A stretch of 64,000 bases of DNA from RHLJ01 sp048058975 (GTDB lineage: Bacteria > Bacteroidota > Rhodothermia > Balneolales > Balneolaceae): NCBI GenBank assembly GCA_048058975.1, contig JBLLNP010000023.1, forward strand, positions 13,095-77,094, in the 5' to 3' direction. The first letter of the stretch is position 1. Each line of letters starts with the position of its first letter. Positions 44,976 to 53,922 of the stretch are shown here, one piece after another. A model generated the notes under the pieces. It had not been told where the DNA came from and did no database searches. It saw only the letters and a program-made list of their open reading frames with translations. Position numbers and translations under genes: made by a program.

Positions 44976-45680
44976 ATGGGGTTAGATTCTTTCATAAAAA
45001 AAGTCGATGAACAAAAATTCCATGAAGCTGCAAGTAGAGCTGTACTATATGCGAAGAATTGGGATGTAGAATCTAAAAAAGTAGATTTGGATAATGAACA
45101 AGCTCAACGAGACTATGAGATTATTACTGATGTAGCTGAGTATATACTAAAATCAAAAACTGACCCTAAAGATCAGATTAAGATTTTCTTTGATTTGTAT
45201 ATGATATGTCCTTCATACAGCGTCATAAGTACATTAAAAATTTATTATTGGAAGGATTTATTTGAATCAGCAAAAAAAGAATTTTGGAGAAATATTAAAT
45301 CAATTCTCAATTCGGGTAAAGAACACTTCATTAAGCCGATTGAGTATAGTCTTTGGTGTGATTTTTTTGAAGATTGGAATACTGTAGAAGAATCATGGAA
45401 AAACCTTGTTACCAAAGATGCTACTAATGAAGTTCTTAAAATTATTCTTGATGTCTCAGGACCAGTTCCTTTTAACTTAAAAAAACCGCTTTACTCCAGG
45501 TTGATTAGGAGTGAGTTTTGGCATATTCATATATTCAAAAGTTTGCTACATAGCGAATTTGATGTTTATGGCAACATCGATAAAAAAGAATCTCTTAAAA
45601 TTCTTAATCGACTATCTATTGATGAAAATACCGAACATTTGGATTTGCTAAGAGAACGTTTGCAAGAGGTTCAGAATTAA
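44976..45680 (+). CDS. Uncharacterised soluble protein
   Basis: A 234-residue, Lys/Glu-rich, mostly helical protein (LDNEQAQRDYEIITDVAEYILKSK, SLKILNRLSIDENTEHLDLLRERL) without signal or membrane segments. I do not recognise a family. Codon use is AT-rich compared with the housekeeping genes nearby. The gene ends exactly where the tandem repeat array starts: its stop codon is shared with an acs-like 3' fragment, so the present C-terminus may have been made by the repeat insertion. Confidence 0.55.
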   Translation: MGLDSFIKKVDEQKFHEAASRAVLYAKNWDVESKKVDLDNEQAQRDYEIITDVAEYILKSKTDPKDQIKIFFDLYMICPSYSVISTLKIYYWKDLFESAKKEFWRNIKSILNSGKEHFIKPIEYSLWCDFFEDWNTVEESWKNLVTKDATNEVLKIILDVSGPVPFNLKKPLYSRLIRSEFWHIHIFKSLLHSEFDVYGNIDKKESLKILNRLSIDENTEHLDLLRERLQEVQN

Positions 45681-45770
45681 ATCGCCTTTCCTTTTTAATC
45701 ACTTAAACTACACTAGGATCCAGTAAGGTCGAGGAAACAATCTTCCATTTTTAATACGCAGGGTTAAAAC

Positions 45771-45862
45771 CACTTGCTTGATTATGATCTGACCAAGTTG
45801 TTCTACCGGTTATGAATTATTGAACGAACTAGAACATAAACAAGAAGAGACTTTAGTCTCGC
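45771..45862. repeat. Hairpin module A
   Basis: Starts CACTTGCTTGATTATGATCT, ends AACATAAACAAG and the palindrome GAGACTTTAGTCTC (45847-45860). The arms CTTGNTTATG and CATAAACAAG pair with each other. Confidence 0.7.
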
Positions 45863-45882
45863 AACACGCTCCAAACCAAGCT

Positions 45883-45940
45883 TAAATCGCCTTCCCGTTC
45901 TTAATGGCTTCTACCACACTTGGGTCTAGCAAGGTTGAGG
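45883..45940 (-). pseudogene. Duplicated acs 3' end, fragment 1
   Basis: These 58 bases match the last codons and stop of acetyl-CoA synthetase with one synonymous change. Read on the minus strand they still encode STLLDPSVVEAIKNGKAI and a stop. Confidence 0.8.
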
Positions 45941-45975
45941 ATTAATTCTTCTTCTTTAATCCGCAGGGTTGAAAC

Positions 45976-46067
45976 CACTTGCTTGATTATGATCTGACCA
46001 AGTTGTTCTACCGGTTATGAACTATTGAACGAACTAGAACATAAACAAGAAGAGACTTTAGTCTCGC
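45976..46067. repeat. Hairpin module B
   Basis: Nearly identical to module A, 205 bases further on, with the palindrome GAGACTTTAGTCTC at 46052-46065. Confidence 0.7.
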
Positions 46068-46087
46068 AACACGCTCCAAACCAAGCT

Positions 46088-46145
46088 TAAATCGCCTTCC
46101 CGTTCTTAATGGCTTCTACCACACTTGGGTCTAGCAAGGTTGAGG
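46088..46145 (-). pseudogene. Duplicated acs 3' end, fragment 2
   Basis: The second close copy of the acs terminus, the same length and sequence as fragment 1. It again preserves the C-terminal peptide and stop codon. Confidence 0.8.
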
Positions 46146-46180
46146 ATTAATTCTTCTTCTTTAATCCGCAGGGTTGAAAC

Positions 46181-46271
46181 CGCTAGCTTGATTATGACCT
46201 GACCAAATCGTTCTAACTATTATAAACTATTGAACGAGCTAAAACATAAACAAGCATGGACTTAAGTCCTG
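46181..46271. repeat. Hairpin module C, at the 3' end of the transposase gene
   Basis: A diverged copy of A and B (CTAGCTTGATTATGACCTG ... ACATAAACAAG) ending in the perfect palindrome GGACTTAAGTCC (46258-46269), just before the transposase stop codon. Confidence 0.65.
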
Positions 46272-46277
46272 CCCCCT

Positions 46278-46694
46278 CTATTTTGGAGTTAATTTCTTTA
46301 TCTCTTCCTCAAAACTTAAATCCTTATGATGCTCTTCCTGATTATAAATATACTTTCTGATTTTAATCACTTCATGAGGGCTCACAGAAAAAATACCATA
46401 GCCTTCCTGCCATTTGAATGGTTCATCCAGAATGATATTCTGATTAATCCAGTGTGAAGATTCACCCTTCAACAGCTTAATAACTTCAGCAGGATTTTGT
46501 GATGTCTTCAATCTGAATAAGCAATGAACATGATCTTCTACCCCATTTATGATGTCCAATTGAATCCCATTCTCCCAAGCGTAGTCTTTGATGTGTTTGA
46601 ATACTTTAAATCGGTATGATTTACCTAAAACTCTGACCCGGTCTTGGGTAATCCAAACCGCATGTAACCATATAATGGATAAATGATTTGGCAT
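46278..46694 (-). CDS. Y1 HUH transposase, IS200/IS605-like
   Basis: A 138-residue single-strand transposase. The HUH metal motif is EDHVHCLF (His55, His57) and the catalytic tyrosine is probably Tyr115 in KIRKYIYNQEEHH. The block FKWQEGYGIFSVSPHEV is highly typical of this family. The length is complete. It is flanked on both sides by similar hairpin modules (C and D) in the same orientation, as expected for REP-associated (RAYT) or IS200-like units whose ends are recognised as hairpins in single-stranded DNA. No accessory tnpB is present. Confidence 0.9.
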   Translation of the reverse strand: MPNHLSIIWLHAVWITQDRVRVLGKSYRFKVFKHIKDYAWENGIQLDIINGVEDHVHCLFRLKTSQNPAEVIKLLKGESSHWINQNIILDEPFKWQEGYGIFSVSPHEVIKIRKYIYNQEEHHKDLSFEEEIKKLTPK

Positions 46695-46723
46695 ATTTTC
46701 AAATTTTAATCGTATGGTTTAAA

Positions 46724-46815
46724 CCCACACTTGTTTATGATCTATCCAAACAAAACTTACAATTTCAAATCACATTATAATCCAGAACATAAACAAGCAG
46801 AGACTTCAGTCTCGC
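46724..46815. repeat. Hairpin module D, upstream of the transposase gene
   Basis: CACACTTGTTTATGATCTATCC at the left and GAACATAAACAAG plus the palindrome GAGACTTCAGTCTC at the right match modules A-C. The right end lies about 20 bases from the acs stop codon. Positions may be off by two. Confidence 0.65.
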
Positions 46816-46834
46816 AAAATAGTCCAAACGAACT

Positions 46835-48732
46835 CTAAATCGCCTTCCCGTTCTTAATGGCTTCCACCACACTTGGGTCTAGCAAGGTTGAGGTATCTCC
46901 CAGGTTATCCAGATCATTGGCAGCTACTTTTCTAAGAATGCGACGCATAATTTTTCCGGATCGCGTTTTCGGAAGTCCGGGCACAATCTGAATTTTATCC
47001 GGCTTGGCAATTGGGCCTATTATCTTCACCACTAAATCCAGCAGTTCTTTTTTAAAAGCATCCGTGTCTTTTACCTCTCCATCGCAAATCATAAACGCAT
47101 ATACACCCTGACCCTTTATATCGTGAGGGAAACCAACCACAGCCGTTTCAACCACGCGGTTGTGTTCGTCCAGTGCGTTTTCAATTTCAGCAGTACCCAA
47201 ACGGTGACCAGAGACATTCAGCACGTCATCAACACGCCCGGTGATTCGGTAGTAGCCGTCCTCGTCTCTTCGACAACCATCTCCAGTAAAGTAATAACCT
47301 TTGTAGGTGGAAAGATAGGTCTGCTTGTAGCGCTCATGATCTCCATATACGGTCCGGGCAATCGAAGGCCACGGATGTTTGATACAGAGATTCCCTTCTA
47401 CTCCGTTTCCTTCAATTTCATTACCGTTCTCGTCCATCAAAACTGGAAAAATTCCCGGTAGAGGAAGTGTAGCAAATCCCGGCTTGGTTGGCGTAATACC
47501 AGCCAGCGGTGAAATCATAATTCCACCTGTCTCTGTTTGCCACCAGGTATCTACAATGGAGCATCTGCCATTTCCGATATGTGTATGATACCAGTGCCAT
47601 GCTTCTTCATTGATTGGCTCACCTACAGAGCCAAGCACTTTTAACGAACTGAGATCATATTTCTTTACAAAATCCAGATCAAAACTCATCAACGCCCGTA
47701 TGGCAGTCGGTGCTGTGTAGAAATGAGTAACTTTATACTTCTCTACCACTTCCCAGAACCTTCCTGCATCAGGATAGGTCGGAGTTCCTTCAAAAATAAT
47801 CCCGGTAGTTCCGGTAAAAAGAGGACCATAAATAATGTAGCTATGACCTGTGATCCAACCTGCATCTGCTGTACACCAATAAATATCGTCCGCTCCAACC
47901 TGAAATACATTCCGGAAGGAATAACTGGTATAAACCATGTATCCGCCACAGGTGTGTACTACTCCTTTAGGTTTACCTGTTGAACCGGATGTGTACAAAA
48001 TGAATAAAGGGTCTTCCGCATCCATCTCAACGGCCTCATGATATTTCGAAGCATTTCGAATCAGGTTGTGCCACCACTCATCCCGGCCTTCAACCCAGTT
48101 GATATCCCGATTCGTACGCTGGCATACAATCACACTTTTAACCGAAGGACTCGTTTCAAGAGCTTCATCTGAAATATCCTTAAGTGGAACATGCTTATCT
48201 CCTCGCCTTAAACCATCATTAGTAATCAGCATTTTTGCTTCACAGTCGTTGATTCGTTCGCTGAGAGACTGGGCTGAAAATCCGGCAAAAACTATAGAAT
48301 GAACTGCACCGATTCGCGCGCATGCAAGAGCAGCAATTACCAACTCAGGAGTCATAGCCATATAAATACAAACCCGATCCCCTTTCTTAATTCCTTTCTC
48401 AGTCAACACATTGCTGAATCGGCATACATCCTCATGTAACTGTTTGAAAGTAATTGTTCTTCTGAATGAATCGGGGTGATTCGGTTCAAAAATGAAAGCC
48501 GTTTTATTACCGATGGTGTTCAGGTGGCGATCCAACGCGTTCTCAGTAATATTGAGTTTTCCCCTTCAAACCATTTAATGTCGGCTGTTTCAAATCCACC
48601 TGTTTGCACTTTATCCCATCTTTTGCGCCAGTAAAAAGTACCTGCTTCGTGTTCCCAGAACGCTAGCCTGTCATTTTCACTTTCGTTAAAAGTTTCATGG
48701 TATTCATTGAATGATTTTATATTCAGCCACAT
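46835..48732 (-). CDS. acs: Acetyl-CoA synthetase, frameshifted near the N-terminus
   Basis: AMP-forming acetate-CoA ligase. The main frame (46835-48535, 566 residues) contains LFILYTSGSTGKPKGVVHTCGGY (P-loop), WWQTETGG, YFTGDGCRRDEDGYY, RVDDVLNVSGHRLGTAEIE and the acetylatable Lys in GLPKTRSGKIMRR. The missing N-terminus lies upstream in another frame: MWLNIKSFNEYHETFNESEN to ADIKWFEGE. Adding one G to the GGGG run (complement of 48561-48564) restores KWFEGGKLNITENALDRHL and a normal length of about 632 residues from ATG at 48732. As given, the gene is broken; the TTG at 48535 is not a real start. Confidence 0.88.
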
Positions 48733-48813
48733 TTTTGTAGAAAATTCGGTTAGATTTTTAAGAACGCTTATGTTGACGTTTTTTAAGCGGAGAATCAAGC
48801 CTAAATTCATTGC

Positions 48814-51285
48814 ATGGATTCAAAATCTCAAGGCCAAAAAATTGTAGAACACTGGTTCTCTTCCAAAGGGTGGGAAATCTTCTCATTTCAGTCTGAGGTA
48901 TGGAATGCTTTTCTGAACGGCAAAAATGGCTTGTTGAATGCCCCAACCGGAAGCGGTAAGACCTTTGCGCTCTGGATGCCAAACATAATCCGATGGATTG
49001 ATGAACACCCAAAAGAGTACAAAAAAAAGTCAGATAATGGGCTGAAAGTTCTCTGGATAACACCTCTCCGTGCTCTTGCAAAGGATATTCAAAGCGCCTT
49101 GCAGCAATCTCTTCATGAAATGGAAATCCCGTGGGTGGTAGGCCGAAGAACAGGAGACGTTTCCCAATCCATTAAACAAAAGCAGAATAAAAGAATGCCG
49201 GAAGTTCTGATTACTACTCCCGAAAGCATTCATATTCTCATGGCTCAGAAAAATTATGCGAACCATTTTAAAAATCTCGATGCCATTATTGTAGATGAAT
49301 GGCATGAGTTGTTAGGTTCAAAAAGAGGAGTTCAGGTTGAACTCGGACTTTCCCGATTGAAAGCGATGAAACCTGATCTTTCCATATGGGGTATTTCGGC
49401 AACCATTGGTAACCTCGAAGAAGCTTTGGAAGTATTGCTTGGAGATGATCATACTTCTGAGAGCTCAATCATCATCAAAGCGCACATTAAAAAAGATATT
49501 CAAATTCATTCTGTGCTCCCGGATGAGATCGACAAGTTTCCCTGGTACGGACATTTAGGCTTGAACCTGCTGCACAAAGTTCTTCCAATCATAGATGAGC
49601 ATACCTCTACCTTGATTTTTACTAATACCCGAGGTCAAGCTGAAGTCTGGTTTCAGAGAATTCTGGACGCCCGGCCTGATCTTGCCGGAACTATTGCGAT
49701 CCATCATGGTTCCCTGGATCGGAGTGTCCGTGATTGGGTCGAAGACTCGCTTCACGAAGGTATTCTTAAAGCAGTAGTTTGTACTTCCAGCCTCGATCTA
49801 GGGGTAGATTTCAGCCCTGTTGATACCGTAATCCAGATTGGAAGCCCAAAAGGTGTTGCCCGATTTATGCAACGAGCCGGACGAAGCGGACATAGCCCCG
49901 GAGCGACCAGTAAAATCTATTTCGTCCCAACTCATGCTTTAGAGCTAATTGAAGCTGCCGCCTTAAAAGAAGCGATCAACAAAACCGAAATGGAGAGCCG
50001 GGATCCCATCCTCAAACCTATGGATGTACTGGTTCAGTATTTGGTAACATTAGCGGTTTCGGATGGATTTCTTCCCAATGAACTTCTTCCTCAAATCAGG
50101 AGTACCTTTTGCTATCAGAATCTTTCCGATAGCGAATGGGATTGGGCGCTTACATTCATAACAACCGGAGGAAAATCACTCCGCAATTATCCCGAATATT
50201 CAAAAGTTATTACTGATGAAGATGGATTATATCGCGTTGTTGACAGAAAAATAGCTCGCAGGCACCGCATGAGTATCGGGACTATTTCCAGCGATTCCAT
50301 GATGCGGGTAAAGTATTTAAGTGGAGGCTCACTTGGCTCTATTGAAGAGACCTTCATCAGCAGCCTCAACATAGGCGACAAATTCTGGTTCGCAGGCAGG
50401 AACTTAGAGCTAATTCAGATTAAGGAGAACTCGGCATTTGTACGAAGAGCAAAAGGCACGAAGTCTCGTGTACCTAGTTATATGGGTGGCCGGATGTCCC
50501 TTTCGTCAAACATGTCTAGAATCCTTAGAAGAACGATGCAAAAAGCAATTAGCGGAGATACTGGAATGATTGAGCTCGAAACCATCTCCCCTATTCTGGA
50601 CGTTCAGAAAGACTGGTCAATCCTGCCTGGCGAAAATCAGTTTCTCATTGAAAAGAGTTTCTCTAGAGAAGGTTGTCATGTATTCTTTTTTCCTTTTGAG
50701 GGTAGGTATGTTCACGAAGGAATGTCGGCTTTATTGGCTCAACGAATTTCTAAAATGATGCCCATTACATTCTCTATCGCAATGAATGATTATGGATTTG
50801 AACTACTTTCCGATCAGGATATCCCTATTGAAGAAGCACTCAAAAATGATGTTTTATCTCCCGAAAATTTGGTTGAGGATATTCGTTCCAGTCTTAACAA
50901 CAGTGAAATGGCGAAGCGCAGATTTTGGGGGATCAGCCAGGTAGCCGGACTTATTTTCCACGGATTTCCTGGAGAACAGCGAAAAGCAAGGCATCTTAGG
51001 ATGTCCACAAGTTTGTTATTTGATGTCTTCTCAGACTATGAGCCAGAACACATGCTCATACAACAAGCCTATGATGAAGTGATGTTCTTTCAACTGGATG
51101 AAATCCGTTTAAGAAAAGCTTTGATGAAAATTCAAACTCAGGAAATTGTGCTAAACCATACTGAACGTTTTACCCCTTACGCTTTTCCAATAATGGTGGA
51201 TCGACTTAGAGAAAAACTAAGTTCAGAAAAACTCATTGATCGAATTAAAAAAATGCAGATGCAGCTCGAAAAACATGTTAAATAA
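48814..51285 (+). CDS. Ligase-associated DEXH-box DNA helicase (Lhr-like)
   Basis: An 823-residue superfamily 2 helicase. Motif I is LLNAPTGSGKTFALW (Walker A, 43-50), motif II is VDEWHELLGSKRG, motif III is WGISATIGN, and motifs V-VI are CTSSLDLGVDFSPVDTVIQIGSPKGVARFMQRAGRSGHSPG. A long Lhr-type C-terminal region follows. This is the bacterial ligase-associated DNA damage response helicase that normally clusters with pdeM, an ATP-dependent ligase and a DRMBL-type exonuclease. Here only pdeM follows. It is divergent from acs, with 81 bases between the likely starts. Confidence 0.92.
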   Translation: MDSKSQGQKIVEHWFSSKGWEIFSFQSEVWNAFLNGKNGLLNAPTGSGKTFALWMPNIIRWIDEHPKEYKKKSDNGLKVLWITPLRALAKDIQSALQQSLHEMEIPWVVGRRTGDVSQSIKQKQNKRMPEVLITTPESIHILMAQKNYANHFKNLDAIIVDEWHELLGSKRGVQVELGLSRLKAMKPDLSIWGISATIGNLEEALEVLLGDDHTSESSIIIKAHIKKDIQIHSVLPDEIDKFPWYGHLGLNLLHKVLPIIDEHTSTLIFTNTRGQAEVWFQRILDARPDLAGTIAIHHGSLDRSVRDWVEDSLHEGILKAVVCTSSLDLGVDFSPVDTVIQIGSPKGVARFMQRAGRSGHSPGATSKIYFVPTHALELIEAAALKEAINKTEMESRDPILKPMDVLVQYLVTLAVSDGFLPNELLPQIRSTFCYQNLSDSEWDWALTFITTGGKSLRNYPEYSKVITDEDGLYRVVDRKIARRHRMSIGTISSDSMMRVKYLSGGSLGSIEETFISSLNIGDKFWFAGRNLELIQIKENSAFVRRAKGTKSRVPSYMGGRMSLSSNMSRILRRTMQKAISGDTGMIELETISPILDVQKDWSILPGENQFLIEKSFSREGCHVFFFPFEGRYVHEGMSALLAQRISKMMPITFSIAMNDYGFELLSDQDIPIEEALKNDVLSPENLVEDIRSSLNNSEMAKRRFWGISQVAGLIFHGFPGEQRKARHLRMSTSLLFDVFSDYEPEHMLIQQAYDEVMFFQLDEIRLRKALMKIQTQEIVLNHTERFTPYAFPIMVDRLREKLSSEKLIDRIKKMQMQLEKHVK

Positions 51286-51940
51286 CTCTGCTAAAGAATA
51301 CTCTATTAATTTTATGGGCCAGAACCTTATTCTTTCATTAGAAAAAGCAATCTACTGGAAAGAACGAGAAGCTCTCATTCTGTCAGACCTTCATCTTGGA
51401 AAAGCTGGTCATTTCCGAAAATCGGGAATAGCGATTCCTAAAACAGTGGATGATGTAAATCTATACCGATTAGATGCCTTGGTTAAAAAATTTGCCCCAA
51501 AGATAATTCTGTTTTTAGGTGATTTATTTCACAGTCATAAGAATACAGAATGGAAAACTTTTGTGGAATGGAGACAGAAGCACCAACAAATAGAGATGCA
51601 TCTGGCAATTGGAAACCACGACTTTTACTCTCCCCATGAATATCACGAAATAGGTTTAACAACCTCCTCGTTAATAGAAGCTCCTCCCTTCCTTTTACTG
51701 CATGATGAAATGGAAGCCGGAATTGAAATTGATGCGTATCCAATCTCAGGTCATATACACCCTTCTGTACGATTAGTTGGAAAAGGACGGCAAGTAAAAA
51801 AGATACCTTGTTTTTACTTTGGTAAATCGGGTGCACTACTCCCTGCATTTGGAAATTTTACTGGAACGCATACCATCAAGCCAGAAGCAAATGAACTAGT
51901 ATTCGGTATAGTCGAAGATCAAATAACCATGATATCATGA
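51275..51940 (+). CDS. pdeM: Ligase-associated DNA damage response endonuclease PdeM
   Basis: A 221-residue calcineurin-like metallo-phosphoesterase. Metal-binding motifs are LSDLHLGKAGHFRKSG (Asp38, His40), FLGDLFHS, IGNHD and SGHIHPSV. The LHLGKAGHFRKSGI sequence is the hallmark of the ligase-associated PdeM subgroup. The start at 51275 overlaps the helicase stop by 11 bases (ATG-TTA-AAT-AAC); the longer frame from 51236 would overlap more and lacks conservation. It is presumed to process DNA during repair with the helicase. Confidence 0.92.
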   Translation: MLNNSAKEYSINFMGQNLILSLEKAIYWKEREALILSDLHLGKAGHFRKSGIAIPKTVDDVNLYRLDALVKKFAPKIILFLGDLFHSHKNTEWKTFVEWRQKHQQIEMHLAIGNHDFYSPHEYHEIGLTTSSLIEAPPFLLLHDEMEAGIEIDAYPISGHIHPSVRLVGKGRQVKKIPCFYFGKSGALLPAFGNFTGTHTIKPEANELVFGIVEDQITMIS

Positions 51941-52557
51941 ATATTTTTAAAATCTGTTACACGTCAAGAAAAATAAAATTGATGGTACTGTTTGGTATGA
52001 TTTTATGGGTAAGCTCAAATTTGTTACACGCACAAATTTCCGATTTTGAGGCCAAAATACTTTTTGAGCGCTCTATTTATATACAAAAAACCGGAATGAT
52101 CGTACTTGGGAGTTGGGCGACTCTTAATATTCTCTCTGGTATTCCCGGTACACTTCAAAATCATGGGAACAGAAAGTACTTTCATCAAATGAACGCTGCT
52201 TGGAACACCGTTAATCTCACAATAGCCACCTTCAGCTTTTTAGCAGCCCTGAGTACTGACCCATCCATTACCAGTGACCAGATCTTTGTAGAAATGAAGC
52301 AATTTGATCGTATTCTGCTCATCAATGCCGGACTTGATTTAGCCTATATAGGTACTGGGATATATCTTTGGAAAAGAGGATTTAGTACACATTCCGATCG
52401 CCTGATTGGATATGGGAAATCAGTTGTTCTTCAAGGTGGTTTTCTTCTTCTTTTTGATGGGCTTCTTTATTTGATTCATCATCAGGAAACCAAAAAACTT
52501 ATGCTATTTGGAACCGAACTCTCTCTGAATTCCAATGGCTTTACTTTGGCCTTCTAG
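51937..52557 (+). CDS. Uncharacterised multi-pass membrane protein
   Basis: A 206-residue protein with a likely N-terminal signal or first membrane segment (residues 13-32, ending LLHAQ) and four further hydrophobic segments (about 53-70, 88-105, 130-147, 165-182). The pattern FHQMNAAWNTVNLTIA and a second AGLDLAYIGTGIYLWKRG hint at a conserved Bacteroidetes-type family of unknown function. It overlaps pdeM by four bases (ATGA), so it is part of the same transcript although a repair role is not obvious. Convergent with the sigma gene, stop codons abutting. Confidence 0.65.
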   Translation: MNIFKICYTSRKIKLMVLFGMILWVSSNLLHAQISDFEAKILFERSIYIQKTGMIVLGSWATLNILSGIPGTLQNHGNRKYFHQMNAAWNTVNLTIATFSFLAALSTDPSITSDQIFVEMKQFDRILLINAGLDLAYIGTGIYLWKRGFSTHSDRLIGYGKSVVLQGGFLLLFDGLLYLIHHQETKKLMLFGTELSLNSNGFTLAF

Positions 52558-53121
52558 CTATTCATTTGATTTTCTTTTGTAGCAGTGATGCAGTCGGCTA
52601 AGAATACGAGACTTACGGGTTCTCACATTAGCACTAGACAAACCAAACTCTTCTGTTGCTTCTTCAGTAGAAGCATCGGGTTTATCAATAAAATATTCAA
52701 TGAATCGTTTTGATTTAGCTTTTAACTCGTTAAGGCATTCTTCTAGAATTCTCTGTCTTTCTTTATCCAACAAGTTTTGAAATTGTTCTTCAGGCTCATA
52801 AAGAACATTTAACGCTTCTTCTTCATACTTAAATTTATGTTCTCTTTTTGAGTATCTCAGGTATTCATGACGACACGATTTTATTAGATAACTGAATATA
52901 TATTTACTCTCTTTGATATTATCCTTTTTGATTTGCTCAAATACATCCAGAAATGCCTGCTGTACACATTCTCTTGCAGAATTTCTTTCAGCATTCATCA
53001 CTACAACGAGATAATCTTCAAGACGAGGCATAATTTCATTTATCAGATCCCCGGATCTGGACTGGTCCCCTTGTTGAATGGCATCAACTAACTCTGAATA
53101 ATCTACTCTGTTTTTTGTCAA
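52558..53121 (-). CDS. ECF-type RNA polymerase sigma factor
   Basis: A 187-residue ECF sigma factor. Region 2 is at about 10-85 (RLEDYLVVVMNAERNSARECVQQAFLDVFEQI, YIFSYLIKSCRHEYLRYSKRE) and region 4 at about 125-180 (LEECLNELKAKSKRFIEYFIDKPDASTEEATEEFGLSSANVRTRKSRILSRLH). Region 3 is absent, as expected. The gene is divergent from the lipoprotein array, and the anti-sigma-like gene lies at the far end of the locus. It probably reads the TGTAAC-N17-CTCTT promoters in this region. None of these is in front of its own gene, so it is not obviously autoregulated. Confidence 0.88.
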   Translation of the reverse strand: MTKNRVDYSELVDAIQQGDQSRSGDLINEIMPRLEDYLVVVMNAERNSARECVQQAFLDVFEQIKKDNIKESKYIFSYLIKSCRHEYLRYSKREHKFKYEEEALNVLYEPEEQFQNLLDKERQRILEECLNELKAKSKRFIEYFIDKPDASTEEATEEFGLSSANVRTRKSRILSRLHHCYKRKSNE

Positions 53122-53313
53122 AAGAAGCGACTGAATTTACTGTTAAGAACTACTCCGAATTTAAACCATTTGAGAGTTGAATTTCGATGAATATAAAATT
53201 AAGTGGGATAGTAAAAAACTATTATATGAAGTAAAATCAGCCTTTTTAAACTGTGCATTATAAAATTTTAATAAAAATTTGGCAGGTTACCTCTTTTTGG
53301 ATTAGGTTTTATT

Positions 53314-53341
53314 TGTAACAAAAGAACATAAAAATACTCTT
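53314..53341 (+). promoter_or_regulatory. ECF-type promoter, site 1
   Basis: TGTAAC (53314-53319), exactly 17 bases, then CTCTT (53337-53341). The AAC-containing -35 is typical of ECF promoters. The same pair and spacing recur at sites 2 and 3. Confidence 0.65.
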
Positions 53342-53392
53342 GTACTTAACTATAAATATAAATTTTAAAATTGTATCAGAAATCGATTTTTT

Positions 53393-53420
53393 TGTAACAA
53401 AATAGATATAAAAATCTCTT
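53393..53420 (+). promoter_or_regulatory. ECF-type promoter, site 2
   Basis: TGTAAC (53393-53398), 17 bases, CTCTT (53416-53420). Transcription would start near 53427, leaving a leader of about 40 bases before the first lipoprotein start codon. Confidence 0.68.
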
Positions 53421-53468
53421 TATCTGGACTCTTAATATAACTTATAACCAAACATAATAATCTCTATC

Positions 53469-53657
53469 ATGAAATCACTTAAGTCTCTATTCGCCCTGCT
53501 TACTCTCGTTGCTATCTCTTTCGCTTGTGCTCCGGCTCAACAGTCTTCTGCCACGGCCGACGCCACTCAGCCTGAAACCGTAATCACCGTTACCGACGAT
53601 GCTGCTTTCTCCGGCGGAAACGATGTGAAGCCTATTCTTAACAAACCAAAAATTTAA
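53469..53657 (+). CDS. Array lipoprotein, copy 1
   Basis: A 62-residue protein with a lipoprotein signal ending at Cys20 (VAISFAC) and a 42-residue mature part after the Cys: a Gln/Ser/Thr/Ala linker, then ETVITVTDDAAFSGGNDVKP and the basic end ILNKPKI. No family is recognised. The mature part has no cysteine or aromatic residue other than one Phe. The first copy sits 48 bases after promoter site 2 and should be the first cistron of the array transcript. All five copies encode the same protein, so dosage is amplified fivefold. It probably sits in the periplasm or outer membrane. Confidence 0.85.
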   Translation: MKSLKSLFALLTLVAISFACAPAQQSSATADATQPETVITVTDDAAFSGGNDVKPILNKPKI

Positions 53658-53695
53658 TTCTCACTTAACTCATAATCCTAAACTCTATCTCTATC

Positions 53696-53884
53696 ATGAA
53701 ATCACTTAAGTCTCTATTCGCCCTGCTTACTCTCGTTGCTATCTCTTTCGCTTGTGCTCCGGCTCAACAGTCTTCTGCCACGGCCGACGCCACTCAGCCT
53801 GAAACCGTAATCACCGTTACCGACGATGCTGCTTTCTCCGGCGGAAACGATGTGAAGCCTATTCTTAACAAACCAAAAATTTAA
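53696..53884 (+). CDS. Array lipoprotein, copy 2
   Basis: Identical in DNA and protein to copy 1, 227 bases further on. It has no promoter of its own in the 38-base spacer, so it must be read from upstream. Confidence 0.85.
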   Translation: MKSLKSLFALLTLVAISFACAPAQQSSATADATQPETVITVTDDAAFSGGNDVKPILNKPKI

Positions 53885-53922
53885 TTCTCACTTAACTCAT
53901 AATCCTAAACTCTATCTCTATC

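Larger units (their letters stand above)
45679..46277. repeat. 205-bp tandem repeat array (three units) beside the Y1 transposase
   Basis: Three head-to-tail units of about 205 bp start at 45679, 45883 and 46088. Each consists of a copy of the acs 3' end, a spacer (TTCTTCTTTAATCCGCAGGG) and a roughly 92-bp hairpin module. Units 2 and 3 are almost identical over the first 100 bases; unit 1 is more diverged in its acs-like part. The third unit runs into the end of the transposase gene. Nothing else is coded in these 597 bases. Confidence 0.85.
53122..53468. other. AT-rich divergent control region
   Basis: This 347-base gap between the sigma gene and the lipoprotein array has no credible coding frame. 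It contains two promoter-like direct repeats (listed separately) that share TTTGTAACAAAA and ATAAAAAT, and a long AT-rich stretch. It probably drives the array and, in the other direction, the sigma gene. Confidence 0.7.

Noticed and set aside
48520..48810. Separate 96-residue protein in front of acs
   Set aside because: Its sequence is the expected N-terminus of acetyl-CoA synthetase, so it is one half of a frameshifted gene.
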